Assembly (NCBI GenBank): GCA_946811695.1
Contig: OX328132.1
Location: 56,304,044-56,368,043, forward strand
DNA length: 64,000 nt
Direction: 5' to 3'
From: Gonocerus acuteangulatus
Lineage: Eukaryota; Arthropoda; Insecta; Hemiptera; Coreidae
Made by a program: the position numbers and the translations under genes. Below, one piece after another: positions 1-64,000 of this stretch (position 1 is its first letter; every line of letters starts with the position of its first letter). Below the pieces are notes generated by a model. It ran no database searches, had not been told where the DNA came from, and saw nothing but the letters and a program-made list of their open reading frames with translations.

Positions 1-79
1 GAATAAATAAAAGTAATATTATGATTATTTTCGTGATATTATTAGAAATAAATGAAAATTATTCTTGATGAAATTAATA

Positions 80-254
80 TTTTTTTTTTCGGCGTATCAA
101 CAGTTTGGCTATTAATGCCGAGCTATCTACAGGTTGCCACCCTATTATAACGGGACATGGTCAAGCACCCTTTCAGGTACTGGCCACACCCGAAGTTGCT
201 TGACTTAAGTGATCGACGGGAACCGGTGCATTCAACATGGCTATGGCCATTGGC
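80..254 (-). mobile_element. 5S rRNA-derived SINE (SINE3-type), copy 1
   Basis: Read on the minus strand, positions 254 to about 150 resemble eukaryotic 5S rRNA. Landmarks are GCCAATGGCCATAG at the head, the box-A-like TCAAGCAACTTCGGG and the box-C-like CTGAAAGGGTGCTTGACC. A non-5S body of about 75 bases follows (GGTGGCAACCTGTAGATAG near its start), and an A tail (the T run at 80-89) closes it. The same body and tail recur on the + strand at 5722-5950, so this is a dispersed family. The 5S part has many substitutions and a small deletion near its 3' end, so it is not a functional 5S gene. Confidence 0.75.
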
Positions 255-334
255 ATTGATATTTAATGATTATAGTAAGTCTTACATAATATTTAATCTC
301 ATTGATATTTAATGATTATAGTAAGTCTTACATA
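255..334. repeat. 46-bp tandem duplication
   Basis: The sequence beginning ATTGATATTTAATGATTATA at 255 is repeated at 301, making a unit of 46 bases (255-300) followed by a partial second copy (301-334). It directly abuts the head of the reverse-strand SINE and may mark a local duplication at or after that insertion. Confidence 0.85.
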
Positions 335-1629
335 AAAGTTAAACAAATAAATACAAAAAAATAAAAATTATGAACTTCCACCTAAATTTATTTATAAGTA
401 CTATTGAAGGTAAAGTTCCGCCTTCAGTGTCCTATTGGGATCAGTAACTTTAATTCATTCTTGAATAAAAATAGGCATTCATATGGAGCATTTCAATTAT
501 AAATTACAGTGAAACCTACTTTGCAATAAGGAAATCTACAACACCAAAAACAGTACTAAACTAATATTAATAATACACTAATTTCATGCATATATTTTGT
601 ACTTAAAGAAGTCTAAAAACCCCCCACAGCAGTAAATATATGAGTTCTCAACAGTCAACATTTCATTAATCATGATTTTTTTGTATCAAGAATTGTACAG
701 AAACAAGAAGATAATCATTGTTAAATATTGAGTACTTAGACTACTTCAACTTTAAGTTTTATGTAATATAAAATATTAAAGTGTGATCTCATGTCAAACA
801 GATTAAGAAATCATTACTGTAGAGCCTACTCTCATTGAAACAAGTCAGCAAGAATAATTAATAATTATTTATTTTCATTTATATTTTGTCTAGCATTAGG
901 GATTGAATATCACTTGCTAAGTGACAATTTTTGGGCAGTCATCCTCATTACATTCATAATAACTCAATGACTTATTGTGATTATTTAAATATTTGAAGGC
1001 TGGAAACTGGTTTCATACAACTTTACAGTTACGTTATCTGGACTGTATTGGTCCCTATCAGTGACCACTGGCTAAGTATTCTATTTTTTTTTTTTTTTTT
1101 TTTTTTGACATTCCAGCACTTCCAAAATTCGAACTGGTACTTTGTAAACAAAAGAAGAAGAAATGTTCAATGTTGAAATAATATACCAAGCGACCAACCA
1201 CGACATACTTGAGAACTATATAATCATCATTATAACACAGTATTTTATGCAACAATGATCTCATGAAAATACAATTTCTCTTTGTTCTGCATTTCCATCC
1301 TATAATTAAGAAAAAGACTGCTGAGCTCAATATGATTTTATTTATTTATTTATTTGTGTGTATTCAAAAAGTATGTTTAATTTATATTTATTTTATGATT
1401 ATAAAAATATAATTTTCCTTTAAAAATTATTTTCTTTGATTTTCCTTTTCATCAACTATTATTTTTCAAGCACACAGATACTGTGACATCTGAGCGTACT
1501 TCTGAAAATTCTTTAGTGCCAGATTTTTTCCTCACTCCCTATAGGGAAAATTCACTTTTGATGTGTACGCAAACATTCGTATTCTGTATATACATCTATT
1601 AGTTCATTTATTACTTAGGGCTGTAAAAA
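335..1629. other. Upstream AT-rich sequence, no gene recognised
   Basis: Nothing here could be assigned. A T run lies at about 1083-1107. The short open frames have no recognisable domain and no convincing splice signals. An upstream neighbour gene or distal regulatory DNA cannot be excluded. Confidence 0.5.
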
Positions 1630-1829
1630 NNNNNNNNNNNNNNNNNNNNNNNNNNNNNNNNNNNNNNNNNNNNNNNNNNNNNNNNNNNNNNNNNNNNNNN
1701 NNNNNNNNNNNNNNNNNNNNNNNNNNNNNNNNNNNNNNNNNNNNNNNNNNNNNNNNNNNNNNNNNNNNNNNNNNNNNNNNNNNNNNNNNNNNNNNNNNNN
1801 NNNNNNNNNNNNNNNNNNNNNNNNNNNNN
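1630..1829. other. Assembly gap (200 N)
   Basis: Exactly 200 consecutive N characters. The round number suggests a scaffold gap of unknown true size about 1.1 kb upstream of the conserved Drp1 start codon. Part of the promoter or a 5' UTR exon could be missing here. Confidence 0.97.
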
Positions 1830-2809
1830 CCTAACTTGCTTTTTAAAACGTGTCATACACGTTATGATGCGCCTATATAGCGTGTCGTTTTGCGCTTGCC
1901 CGCATCATATAACCCCCAAAAAGCTGCAACTTCGAAATATATTTTTTAAAATAATTGGTTTCAAAAGTCGAAAAAGAAATCAGAAGTTTTACTCACTTTC
2001 AGACATAAAGAAAAAAATTGGAACTCGCAAGTCATTCTTTTTGCTTACGAGCTGCTGGAAGTAATATCATTTTCCCTATCATCGGTTTAGTATATTCCGA
2101 TAGTCTATTGCACTGTTTGAGAAATTCTAGGAATGAAGATCTCCTTCTGCCTTATTCAGGAATTATAAATGCTACTTTTAATCTTTTGTTTTCTGCGAAA
2201 CATTAGTTTGTTTTGTCAATGTCTAACTTCGTACATTTGAACCCACCGGATCTTTTCAAATTAATATTTAATTATTAAACCATTCATAGTTATCTTTTAC
2301 TTAAAACTGAATCCTATATTTTTCTATTTTTATTGATAAAATCATATAAACAGTGTCGCGCTCAAGTTCTTAAATGTTAAATATTTACATATTCCTGTTT
2401 GAGGTTCACAAAATAACTATTATAAATAGTAGCAACGGATTCAATTTTTGAATTATCTCTCAACTTTGTGATTCTCTAAGTATTGTTTCACAATTCTCTT
2501 TGTTACATCGTTCTTGGCGCTCAGTCTGTTTTCATTGTTTATTACAATTCCACAAATTCGCATTTCTTTTGTTTGTGGATTCCCAAAAGAAAGTAATTGC
2601 GTTAAAGATTCATTTTTTAAAATCAAATTCTTTAAAAAAATGATTTAATAGTTACAATATTGGCAAACTGGTTTTGTATAATTTTAGTTTTTCAATCTTT
2701 ACTCTTTAATCGCTTCTAATTTTATTTGATAAAAACTGCTTCGGTTGAGCACATTAAGTTTAAATTGAATAAACACTTTTGTTTCAAATTAGCAATTATA
2801 TTTGAGAAG
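1830..2809. other. Probable Drp1 promoter-proximal region
   Basis: About 1 kb between the N gap and the first candidate start codon. It is AT-rich and carries no recognisable protein domain, tRNA or TE terminus. By position it should contain the promoter and the transcription start of the dynamin-related gene, but no TATA box or initiator could be singled out by eye. Confidence 0.35.
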
Positions 2810-2831
2810 ATGACAACTCGAGCCACAGGCA
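2810..2831 (+). CDS. Candidate upstream first exon of Drp1 (N-terminal extension)
   Basis: An ATG at 2810 has A at -3. It is followed by 22 nt and a strong donor (CA then GTGAGTAT at 2832). Splicing to the acceptor at 2937 (pyrimidine-rich, TTGTTAG) joins it in frame to the conserved start at 2955 and would add 13 residues (MTTRATGSWGWFD). The intron would be 106 bp. Known Drp1 proteins start at the MEALIPV-type residue, so this could equally be a 5' UTR exon whose upstream ATG happens to be in frame. A weaker alternative donor lies at 2878. Confidence 0.3.
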
Positions 2832-2915
2832 GTGAGTATCATCCATTGTAATGGGAGGGTTATCGTTCACCCCCCAGGTGAACCGACAATTAAACCGGAT
2901 TCAAATTCATTTTAA

Positions 2916-56510
<53,595 letters not shown>

Positions 56511-57049
56511 GATCTGTAAATACTATTTTTGTAGTATCATATTCTTGTTGATTGTTTTTATAGCAAAAAAGCAATTTTGTAATATTTTTTGGAATTTTTT
56601 TAAGTCTTAATTTATTTTATTTTATTTTTTAATATTTTCATTTATTCATTTACTGTTATTAATTTTTACTTAATGTGTTGATTTCATACTATAAAAGTTC
56701 CTTTAATCGTATTTCTTTGTTATGCGTCCTGGAAGGATATTCTTTGAATAGTTAAACAATATTATGTACCTGTTGCTTTCACTCCCTGTATTAATAGTAT
56801 TTCTTCTTAATTCAACATGTTTAAAACTTGTCAACATGTGAATTGTTAGTGGTAAATAGACTAGAATATGCATATATAAATTGTTTTGTTTTGTATTAAA
56901 TAAAAAAGAAAGAAAAGTAAAAAAGAAATAATGAAGGATAACATTTTCATTCAAGAATTTCATTTCATTGTTTTGTCGGTCATGTTATTTGATAAATAAA
57001 ATAAATTTTATTATTGTTGCCTTTTCATTGTCTATTATGTATCAATAAA
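56511..57049 (+). other. Drp1 3' UTR
   Basis: AT-rich sequence following the TGA, with AATAAA hexamers at 56899-56904, 56995-57000 and 57044-57049 as candidate cleavage signals. The true 3' end is not determinable from sequence alone. Confidence 0.6.
56995..57000 (+). terminator. Candidate Drp1 polyadenylation signals
   Basis: AATAAA here, with alternatives 100 bases upstream (56899) and 44 bases downstream (57044). Confidence 0.4.
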
Positions 57050-57231
57050 ATGAAAATATGAAGATTATTAATACAATGAATTAATTGTAATAATAATTAT
57101 TATAGATCACTTTTCTCCTCCAAAATTTAGTTTTTGATTTAATAGAATACCTACATAATAGTAAAGAGCAGGCACTGTTATTATTATAAATCAACGTTTA
57201 TTACAATAACAGCACCTCTATCTTTAAAAAA

Positions 57232-57324
57232 TTAATAATACTTGAAGAGTGAGAAGTCAGATTTCAGAACAGTTCCTAAGGTTTTAGTATCAGGGCCATC
57301 AATAAAGGTAAGATCAGTTTCAGA
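57232..57324 (-). CDS. Possible last exon of a convergent gene
   Basis: On the minus strand, acceptor TGCCAG at 57325 (with a CTTAAC-like branch site about 22 bases upstream) opens a 30-residue frame starting SETDLTFIDGPDTKTLG and ending FSLFKYY, then TAA. An AATAAA on the same strand lies at 57202-57197, about 30 bases after the stop. It would place a convergent neighbour about 0.7 kb beyond the Drp1 stop. I do not recognise the protein and found no other exon of it, so this is weak. A + strand frame of 84 codons overlaps it. Confidence 0.22.
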   Translation of the reverse strand, partial: SETDLTFIDGPDTKTLGTVLKSDFSLFKYY

Positions 57325-57629
57325 CTGGCAGTTCAAAATATTGGTTAAGCATTGTCAATATCTTTGTCTGGATTATAATAAAATTGACCTATCTTCCAAC
57401 CGTAGCATAAAGGCTGTTATATATCTTTATTTATATCAAATTGAAGATACTTCATCGTCTGAAAGAGAAAAACATAAATCTTTATGTCTAAAATAAGTCA
57501 AATACATTGTATATAAGAATAAATTTGTTGCTTGATTTATTGCTACTATTCAATATTTTTTTTCAATGCATTGACTTTCAAAGCTAATTAGCATTAAGTT
57601 ATCAATAATATAATATATTTATTTTTATT

Positions 57630-57796
57630 TTTCTGTGGTGAATCGACACCACCTTCCTAAACTTCCATGGTGGAACAGGGAATCTTTTCAACAGGCTTTG
57701 GAATGAAAAGAGTAAAGTGCTGCAGGCGGAACTAGATCCTGCATCTTCTGCTTGAGAATCCAAGGCGTTAACTACTGGACCTCGTGAAGACCCTCT
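57630..57796 (-). mobile_element. tRNA-derived SINE, family 1, diverged
   Basis: The minus strand reads GAGGGTCTTCACGAGGTCCA, then GTAGTTAACGCCTTGGATTC, matching the head of the family-1 SINE at 58083. Box B is degraded (GGATCTAGTTC) and the body is eroded. Confidence 0.55.
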
Positions 57797-57895
57797 AACA
57801 TATAATGTTCCAATTTGTAATAATGAGACAGATATTGATTTTATATAATAAATCGAAAATTACTGATAGCTCCTCCTCTCTTTAACCCTTTCCGG

Positions 57896-58000
57896 GCCGA
57901 GCAAATTTACGCGAAGTGCCAACCAGCCCAGGAGCCAACTTCCTCGAAGGCCAACCAAACCTAGCCCTACCGCTGTCTTAAGGACAATTTTTTTTTTTTT
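57896..58000 (+). mobile_element. piggyBac-type terminus
   Basis: TTAA (57892-57895) followed by CCCTTTCCGGGCCG, like the ends at 9986 (inverted) and 61267. The other end was not found. Confidence 0.3.
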
Positions 58001-58082
58001 TTGCATAAATATTCATGGTTTAATTTTTAAAATGCATAATATATAATATACAATGCAAAAATGAATAATATAATGTATATTG

Positions 58083-58243
58083 GGTCTCACCGTGATCTAG
58101 TGGCTAACGCATTAGATTCCCATGTGGGAGATGGTGGGTTCGAGTACCACCGGCGGTAGGAATTTTCTCATCCCATGGCTCATTGAGAAAATTCCTTGCT
58201 GCTCCAGGATGTAGGCACTAATGGCTGAGATGTCAATGTGCCG

Positions 58244-58247
<4 letters not shown>
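58083..58247 (+). mobile_element. tRNA-derived SINE, family 1, best copy
   Basis: Head GGGTCTCACCGTGATCTAGT with box A (TGATCTAGTGGCTAACGC) and box B (GGTTCGAGTACC). The body ends AATGGCTGAGATGTCAATG then TGCCGTAAA. It runs into a TA microsatellite at 58246-58297 instead of a poly(A) tail. Confidence 0.75.

Positions 58248-58297
<50 letters not shown>
58246..58297. repeat. (TA)n microsatellite
   Basis: TA tract at the 3' end of the SINE; it probably grew from the SINE tail. Confidence 0.95.
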
Positions 58298-58299
<2 letters not shown>

Positions 58300-58519
58300 G
58301 TATATTAAAATGTTTTGTACAAAAAGAGAAGATATATTAAATGTTCTTTTTTCTTTTATTATTTATTTATTTGAAATCTGTACAAAATATAAAGTGTACA
58401 ATGATCAAGTGTGTTGATACAGATATTGATATGTACATATGATCAAAACGGAAAAAAATAAAATAAAATAAGTACAAAATTTGGAAGAAGCCAACCATTG
58501 TTGGCACTTCACTTGTTAT

Positions 58520-59079
58520 TTAACTAAATATTTCAATGATTCCAGAGGGATCAGGCAAGTAACTTATCTCGGGGCCACTGTCTCTTAAGCCACCTGGGAG
58601 GATTGTCCAAGTGGGATTGTGAAGATAAGGATTGACCTTCAGGTTAGGATGGTGAGACAATTTGGGATGGAAAATTTGGAAACGGGTTTTAGCGAGGTCA
58701 AGGACAAATGGGATGTTAAGGTCATTGTGTAGGGTTTTGTTGGATACATAGAAAGGGTCATTTACAATTTTACGGAGGACTTTTGACTGGAATGCCTGTA
58801 TTCTGTTGATGTTGGATGTTTTTGCAGATCCCCAGAGTTCGAGTCCGTATGTCCATATTGGTCGAATGATTGTTTTGTAAATCGTTAGTTTGTTCTGTAT
58901 TGATAATTTAGATGAAGGTCCAAGGAGTCGTCTAAGTAGTCCGTATCGTTTGTACAGTTCTTGTCTTTTCAGTCTTGTGTGAGGGTTCCATGTCAGTCGG
59001 CTGTCAAGGTATAATCCTAGATATCGAACCTCGCTGGATACTGGTAGTGGAGTGTTTTTGAGGTAAACCGTATATTAAA
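58520..59079 (-). pseudogene. 5'-truncated Jockey LINE, RT C-terminus
   Basis: About 186 codons stay open on the minus strand without a stop but contain no ATG. It runs VYLKNTPLPVSSEVRYLGLY, then RLTWNPHTRLKRQELYKR, then IIRPIWTYGLELWGSAKTSN, then AFQSKVLRKIVNDPFYVSNK, and ends at TAA (58522-58520). This is the thumb and C-terminal region of a Jockey-clade reverse transcriptase, fully intact up to an abrupt loss at about 59072. It is a typical 5'-truncated insertion and looks young. A related copy is at 51175-52620. Confidence 0.85.
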
Positions 59080-59275
59080 TGTAATCAAATAAAAAAACAA
59101 AAACAATTCGTACATTATTTAAAATAAAGTAAGTAGTAATAAGAATAAATTAGTACCCATTACATTATTGCCAGGTGAAGATAATAAATTATGAGCAGAT
59201 TCGGTAAATATAACGAGAGAAAAGCGGACTCAAGGAGGGCATGGGCTTGAGGGAAAGTCTTTAGAGGTGCTTATA

Positions 59276-60524
59276 CAGGGTGATTCAGGTCTAAGTAGCC
59301 AAAATCTAGGAGGTGATTCTATACATTCATAGGTCGGATTCCGAAGGGAAAAACAGTTATGTCCAATTTTCTGTTTTTTTAACCTAGACATATTTTTTAT
59401 TGAATAAGAAAGGATTTCTCTAACTCTGTTCAAGATAATTAAATTCTAACGATGCCACCATAAAATAGACAAAATTTCCTTTAAGAAAACAGTAATTTAA
59501 TTCACTATACCCATTGATAGATTCTTTCCAGACGTCCAATAACGCACTTCTGTTTTTCCCGATGAATCAGTGGTTTTTCAGGAATTTTTTCCTCAGCCCC
59601 TTAACAGATTACAGATTCACTACATACAGGAAAACTTCTAAATTTAGTAAGTATTAAATCTATGGAAATGAAGTGGATGTTTATTGAGCGATAGGTTGAA
59701 CTATTGGCTCCCTTTTGACAAAAAATGTGGAATATAGTTTTGTTACTTTCAAATACCTTTTGTGATGAAATTATAAATTATTTATTGTGTATTACCCAAA
59801 CTGTGGGAATCTATTGTCCAGTCTGGAGGCAATAAAACTTAACTGAAAAAAAAACTGTCTGTCAAATTTTGTGTTTTCCAAATTTTCATTGATAGTTTGC
59901 ACTAAAAAAATTATTAATGTATTTAAAAAGTTGAAATTTGTGGAAAATAGCAATTGGACAGTGGATCCATCCACTGTCTAACAGAACTGCTGCTGTTTGC
60001 AGGACAGCAATCCATCTGGAACCATGAATCTATCCTTTGTGCAAGCTGAACGTCTTCCAATGCAACAGGTTGATCGTGTTGAAGGAGGTTTAAAAATTCA
60101 TTTGAATCAACATGAGACCAAGTATGCGAATTGGGACTATTAAATGTTCCATCCCATGTGAATGTGGCCTTATCTGTCCACAAAAATTCGTGAAATACCA
60201 CTGATTCATCAAGAAAAACAGAAGTGCGTTACTGGACGTCCGGGAAGTATGTTCTATCAATGGGTACAGTGAATTAAATTACAGTTTTATTGGAGGAAAT
60301 TTTGTCTTTTTTATGGTGACATAATTAGAATTTAATTATCTTGAACAGTTTTTGAGCAATCTTTTCTTATGCAATGAAAAATATGTCTACATTACAAAAT
60401 CGTAAAATTTGACATAACTGCCTTTCCCTTTGGAATCAGACCATACTTTAAATGTAATTTTTTGTTGGAAATGATGTGTTGAATCACCTCCTAGAGTTTG
60501 GCTACTTAGACCTGAATCACCCTG
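59276..60524 (-). mobile_element. Tc1/mariner-type element with ~300-bp TIRs
   Basis: Starts CAGGGTGATTCAGGTCTAAG and ends ...AGACCTGAATCACCCTG, both flanked by TA. The long TIRs (59276-59580 and about 60215-60524) diverge moderately. A transposase fragment lies at 60201-59923 on the minus strand. Confidence 0.8.
59923..60201 (-). pseudogene. Tc1/mariner-type transposase fragment
   Basis: Open frame with FLWTDKATFTWDGTFNSPNS (the TDEATF-type block around a catalytic Asp), then DVQLAQRIDSWFQMDCCPAN where intact relatives have a FQHDGAPAH-type motif, then SSSVRQWMD. The block before it is compressed, and the His-Asp-Gly of the second catalytic motif is altered, so it is inactive. Confidence 0.65.
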
Positions 60525-60782
60525 TATATATGGGCATGGCCTTGAGGAAAGTCATTAAGGCGTGTATACATGGTGTATCGCAAGTTAATCACTTTACCCC
60601 AAAGGGTGGACCTATTCTCATTCTCAACATACCTTTAGTTTTCTCTTAATCTTGCAGAATAAGAGTAGAATGTATGACTCAGATAGAGATGTCACATCTT
60701 TTTCCTTTATTAAATAACAATTTTTCAAAAACGGTTGCATGACTCTCCAACTACAACTAATGATTATTGATTGAATAAAGGA

Positions 60783-60834
60783 TTTAGGCGCTAATGGCCC
60801 AGATGTCAGTGCGCCATAAAAGAAAAAAAAAAAG
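60783..60834 (+). mobile_element. SINE family 1 tail fragment
   Basis: TTAGGCGCTAATGGCCCAGA then TGTCAGTGCGCCATAAAAGA and an A run. Same 3' body as 58217-58247; the 5' part is missing. Confidence 0.6.
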
Positions 60835-61266
60835 GATGTAAATATTATTGACAATTAATGATTAATCAAATTTTTGAGCTTCATTAATTACTTATTGTTT
60901 GCTAGACTTTTAATGCGAACAAAATTTATGGCTGTTACTGACAACAATTTACAGATTTTATAGTAAATCCTTAATAATTAAAAAATCATCATAGTAGCCA
61001 TGCTGGCGACTTTGCCAAAACATATTAACTGACTTTCCCGTTACATCTCTGAAATACATTGAATGCCTAAATTCAATCTCAAAAGATCATTTCTGATTTT
61101 GCATACATTTTTTCTCAAGAACCACATTCAGGTCATTATTATTTTAGCTGTATGTCTATGTTGGGTCTTCCAACTTTCTTTACCTGCAGAAGCACATGAA
61201 GAAAAACTGTCTTAAATATTCTGAGTTTGATCACATTCTTCCAAAAAACATTTTTACTCTTTTTAA

Positions 61267-62945
61267 CCCTTTCCGGACTGGACTACCTAAGGACTTGTCA
61301 CTCCCTCAGACGGCCCAGCCCTCACCCCGTCTTTCTCCTCAGACTATAGGGCTACATTAGCCCCTAAACACTCTGATTCTCGCTCTACATTCCACGCTAT
61401 TACGCTTTTCCTAACTCATTTATTTAGTTTCTCTCTATTGTCTTTAATTTACATCTTGCCCAGTTACTCTTTTTTTTTAATTATAAATTATAATTGTTAC
61501 ATTGGCATTAAGTAAAGATGGATTCCAATTAATTTAAACTAAAATTATTAATTACGTAAAATAAGTTGTTTTTTTTTTAAGATTTTTGTGTTCACTTATT
61601 AGTATATATTACTAATAAGTGAACACTAATTATAGTTTAAATTATTTGGAATTCATTTTTTCTTAATGCTAATTTAACAATTATGTTTCACCTTTCCTTA
61701 ATGCTAATGTAATAATTATAATTTTAAAAAAAATATAGCTCACTATCAAACCACCCTTTGATTCCTTAATAGTATTTTATGGGAGTCGACTATTTCCCCC
61801 AGTTAGCCCTGATGAAAAGTTTTTACCCAGGATAACGGTCAGTGTGTATTGTGTGTGGTATATTTTAGACACCTCTCCAGCATCTTCTCACTGCCCCTAT
61901 CTGCTCCTAGGTCAGCAGATAAACACAATATTAACAATGTATTTACTTCAAAATATTGCCAAATAGAACAAAACCAATTCTCTATTCTTTTTCAATACAA
62001 TACATTCCAATTGATAAAAAATAATATCAAATTTACAATAACGTGATGTCAAAAAATTAATACAAATTTATTTACAACCTTACCAAATCGTACTTAACTT
62101 AATTAACTATATATTATAACTAAAAAAAAATGTCCATTTACAAAATAATACAACAAATACGAAATATATATTTACAAATTATTAGAACCTATTCCTACTT
62201 AATATAAATTTGTTTTTAATAAAGTAAAATGTACAACCTAATAATAATTTTTTTAAATATCTTTATTTGCCAATTATACAATACACAAGGTATTTTTTAT
62301 AATTATTATGTTCATGATTAGATGACAAGAAGGACTGATAGGAAAAAAGCCCATTGGCCAAAACCTATTTGCTTGAATTTTTATCTTAGGTTACATTTAG
62401 GGTGATTATTTACAGTATTTACATTCCTAATAATAATAAATTCATTTCTTAACAATTATAAAATATATGTTACTTTTTTAGAGGGTAAGTTCTTCATAAA
62501 ACATACAATTTATAAGGAAGTGCAAAAATTCGCCTGTGCACTTATTCCAAGCACAAGTTGAACTCCGTAAAATACGAATATTATCTTAGCGAAAAGTCAA
62601 ACTTGACTTATTATTATTAAAAACATATCTTAAGTCCATTATAAAAATATACTTACAGTTACAAGTAGAAGTCTGGAAAATGAGAGTCAGGAGGAGTGCT
62701 AATGCTGAAAGTATCACCAAGTAACAGGTAGGGAGGGTGCTCTGAGTGGGCATTATCCCCGTACGTGGATGCTAATTGGTGGGATTCCCCAATAAAGGTT
62801 GTGGGGTGGGCTTGAAGGGATATTCTTACTATTAGGAGACTTACTCTATCTATTAGAACTGATTGGAACATCTTGATGCCAACAGCAAACCTGTAGGAGA
62901 TGTTTTCATCTCCATCCCCATGTGGGGATAATACTCTGTAAGGGG
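61267..62945. mobile_element. piggyBac-type element, related to 9201-9986
   Basis: TTAA at 61263-61266, then CCCTTTCCGGACTGGACTAC. The first 240 or so bases match, inverted, the right end of the element at 9201-9986. A second TTAA (62946-62949) preceded by AAGGGG is a candidate right end. Its subterminal sequence has a perfect hairpin (GGAGATG AAAA CATCTCC) and CCCCACATGGGG. The left boundary is solid, the right one tentative. No transposase found. Confidence 0.5.
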
Positions 62946-63025
62946 TTAAACAAATGAGCAAAAAATTAAACAAAGCTAGTATAAATATTTATTTGATTTA
63001 AACTTTAAGACAGCTGGTTAGATTT

Positions 63026-63250
63026 TTTGACCTAGCCTATGACTTTCCCTGTATCAAGACCTACCTGTGTGCCAAGTTTGATGAAAATCGGTCAAACTGT
63101 GTGGATTTGTATAAGAAACAAACTTACAGACAGACAGTTCGTAGACGTTTTTGACAGCCTACGAGATTCCCCGGATCAAGACCTACCCGTGTGCCAAATG
63201 TGGTCAATATCGGTCAAAAGGTGTGGATTTGTGTAAGGAACAAACAGACA
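63026..63250 (+). repeat. Tandem dimer of a retroelement-like tail
   Basis: Two copies of about 110 bp: TATGACTTTCCCTGTATCAA...GACAGACAG (from about 63035) and TACGAGATTCCCCGGATCAA...CAGACAGAC (from about 63160). Both contain GTGTGCCAA, ATCGGTCAAA and TGTGGATTTGT. They resemble 3' tails of insect RTE-like repeats and run into a TG/TA microsatellite. Confidence 0.55.
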
Positions 63251-63264
63251 GACACGTGATTTAT

Positions 63265-63267
63265 ATA

Positions 63268-63313
<46 letters not shown>

Positions 63314-63330
63314 CATACATATACATATAC
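63265..63330. repeat. (TG)n(TA)n microsatellite
   Basis: TG then TA tract, then TACATA units, directly after the dimer. Confidence 0.9.
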
Positions 63331-64000
63331 TTTTTAATGTGGGTAATTTTGGATAACTAGTGAGTCGGAAGGATCGATGAATGTTTGAAGAAACTTAAAA
63401 AATACATCTATGTGAATCCATCTGTTTTTAAGAGTATGTACTACACTCTGATTAAATTACTTTCAAAGTAAAATGAGATGAATACACAATCATTCATGCT
63501 TGGCGTATAATTGACTGTTCCAATCTAACTAAGTGTAAAACATATCTGATTGTATATAATATTATTTGAGAAAATAATATTAGAAAATATTATTTGAGCA
63601 CAAGTATATCTTTATCAATATATTATAGCATTTCAATTAATTCATTAGGGAATGGTTCCCTTAGTCTTTGTTGGTCATATTTTAGGGTCTTAAATAAATA
63701 AAAATAATTCCATAATTATTTTACATAAACGCTCTGAGAATTATCTTGTTAAATTGACTACTCAGAGGGGTGAAACTATATTAGATTGACCTATGAATTA
63801 AGGTAAATAAAGTAATTGCCATTTAAATATATACAAATTACTTTGTCCTTGCCACCCATTCAAGCTCATCAATAAGGATTTAGTGTCATGGAGGTCTCCA
63901 AACTGGAGGCTAGGCCCGCAAAAAAATATAATATAAGGGAAAAGTGGTCTCACAAGGTGGAATTCATTTTATCGGGAATAGGATTTGCAGTTGGTTTGGG
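63331..64000. other. Right end of window, nothing recognised
   Basis: AT-rich sequence with no domain, terminal repeat or RNA gene seen. Confidence 0.45.

Noticed and set aside
62657..62753. Minus-strand ATG exon encoding a signal-peptide-like MPTQSTLPTCYLVILSALAL followed by GTAAGTATA
   Set aside because: Attractive donor and hydrophobic core, but no downstream exon could be found and it lies within the same possible piggyBac-type element. Left as chance until RNA evidence exists.
62845..62935. Minus-strand exon-like segment (VLSPHGDGDENISYRFAVG) with good splice-like borders
   Set aside because: It sits at the putative right end of a TTAA-flanked element, and the gene-like stretch coincides with terminal palindromes and a perfect hairpin. 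No partner exon was found.

Overview
This is a eukaryotic, AT-rich, intron-rich window. Three things point to an arthropod, most likely an insect: the host gene, the mix of transposable elements (TEs), and the many (TA)n tracts. A hemipteran is possible but is only a guess. One host gene is certain: a Drp1/DNM1L-type dynamin-related mitochondrial and peroxisomal fission GTPase on the + strand. Its 13 coding exons (2955-56510) join without any frame break into a 710-residue protein with intact GTPase motifs. Only 2133 of about 53,600 bases are coding; the rest is intron filled with mobile DNA.

Layout. 1-2809: upstream sequence with a reverse copy of a 5S-rRNA-derived SINE and a 200-base N gap. 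2810-3056: first exon(s). Intron 1 (to 8570): a long-TIR Tc1/mariner-type element interrupted by a second 5S-derived SINE, then a decayed Tigger/pogo element. Intron 2: a piggyBac-type element carrying a tRNA-derived SINE. Introns 3-6 are short; intron 4 is of the GC-AG class. Intron 7 (18.4 kb): a mariner transposase fossil, a 0.47-kb palindrome, and two related Ty3/gypsy elements, A and B, placed in one TA tract antisense to the host gene. Introns 8-10: a series of inverted-repeat elements (up to 1.9 kb), hAT-type elements, a gypsy LTR remnant, LINE fragments and a nested PIF/Harbinger-type MITE. Introns 11-12: related microsatellite-bearing repeats. 56511-64000: 3' UTR and polyadenylation signals of Drp1, a possible terminal exon of a convergent gene, then more SINEs, a 5'-truncated Jockey LINE, another Tc1/mariner-type element and piggyBac-type ends.

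The most interesting system is gypsy element A (16839-27368). Its LTRs look nearly identical and its gag and pol are intact. The two genes lie in the same frame, separated by a single UGA followed by CAA UUA, the classic stop-codon readthrough context. Its Gag has no CCHC zinc knuckle, its primer-binding region is duplicated with two different primer sequences, and a 2.2-kb non-coding tail follows pol. Element B next to it is a deletion derivative that kept one open frame, lost the stop codon and triplicated a short peptide just upstream of the lost protease. The elements do not form a pathway with the host gene; they are insertions the Drp1 transcript has to splice out.
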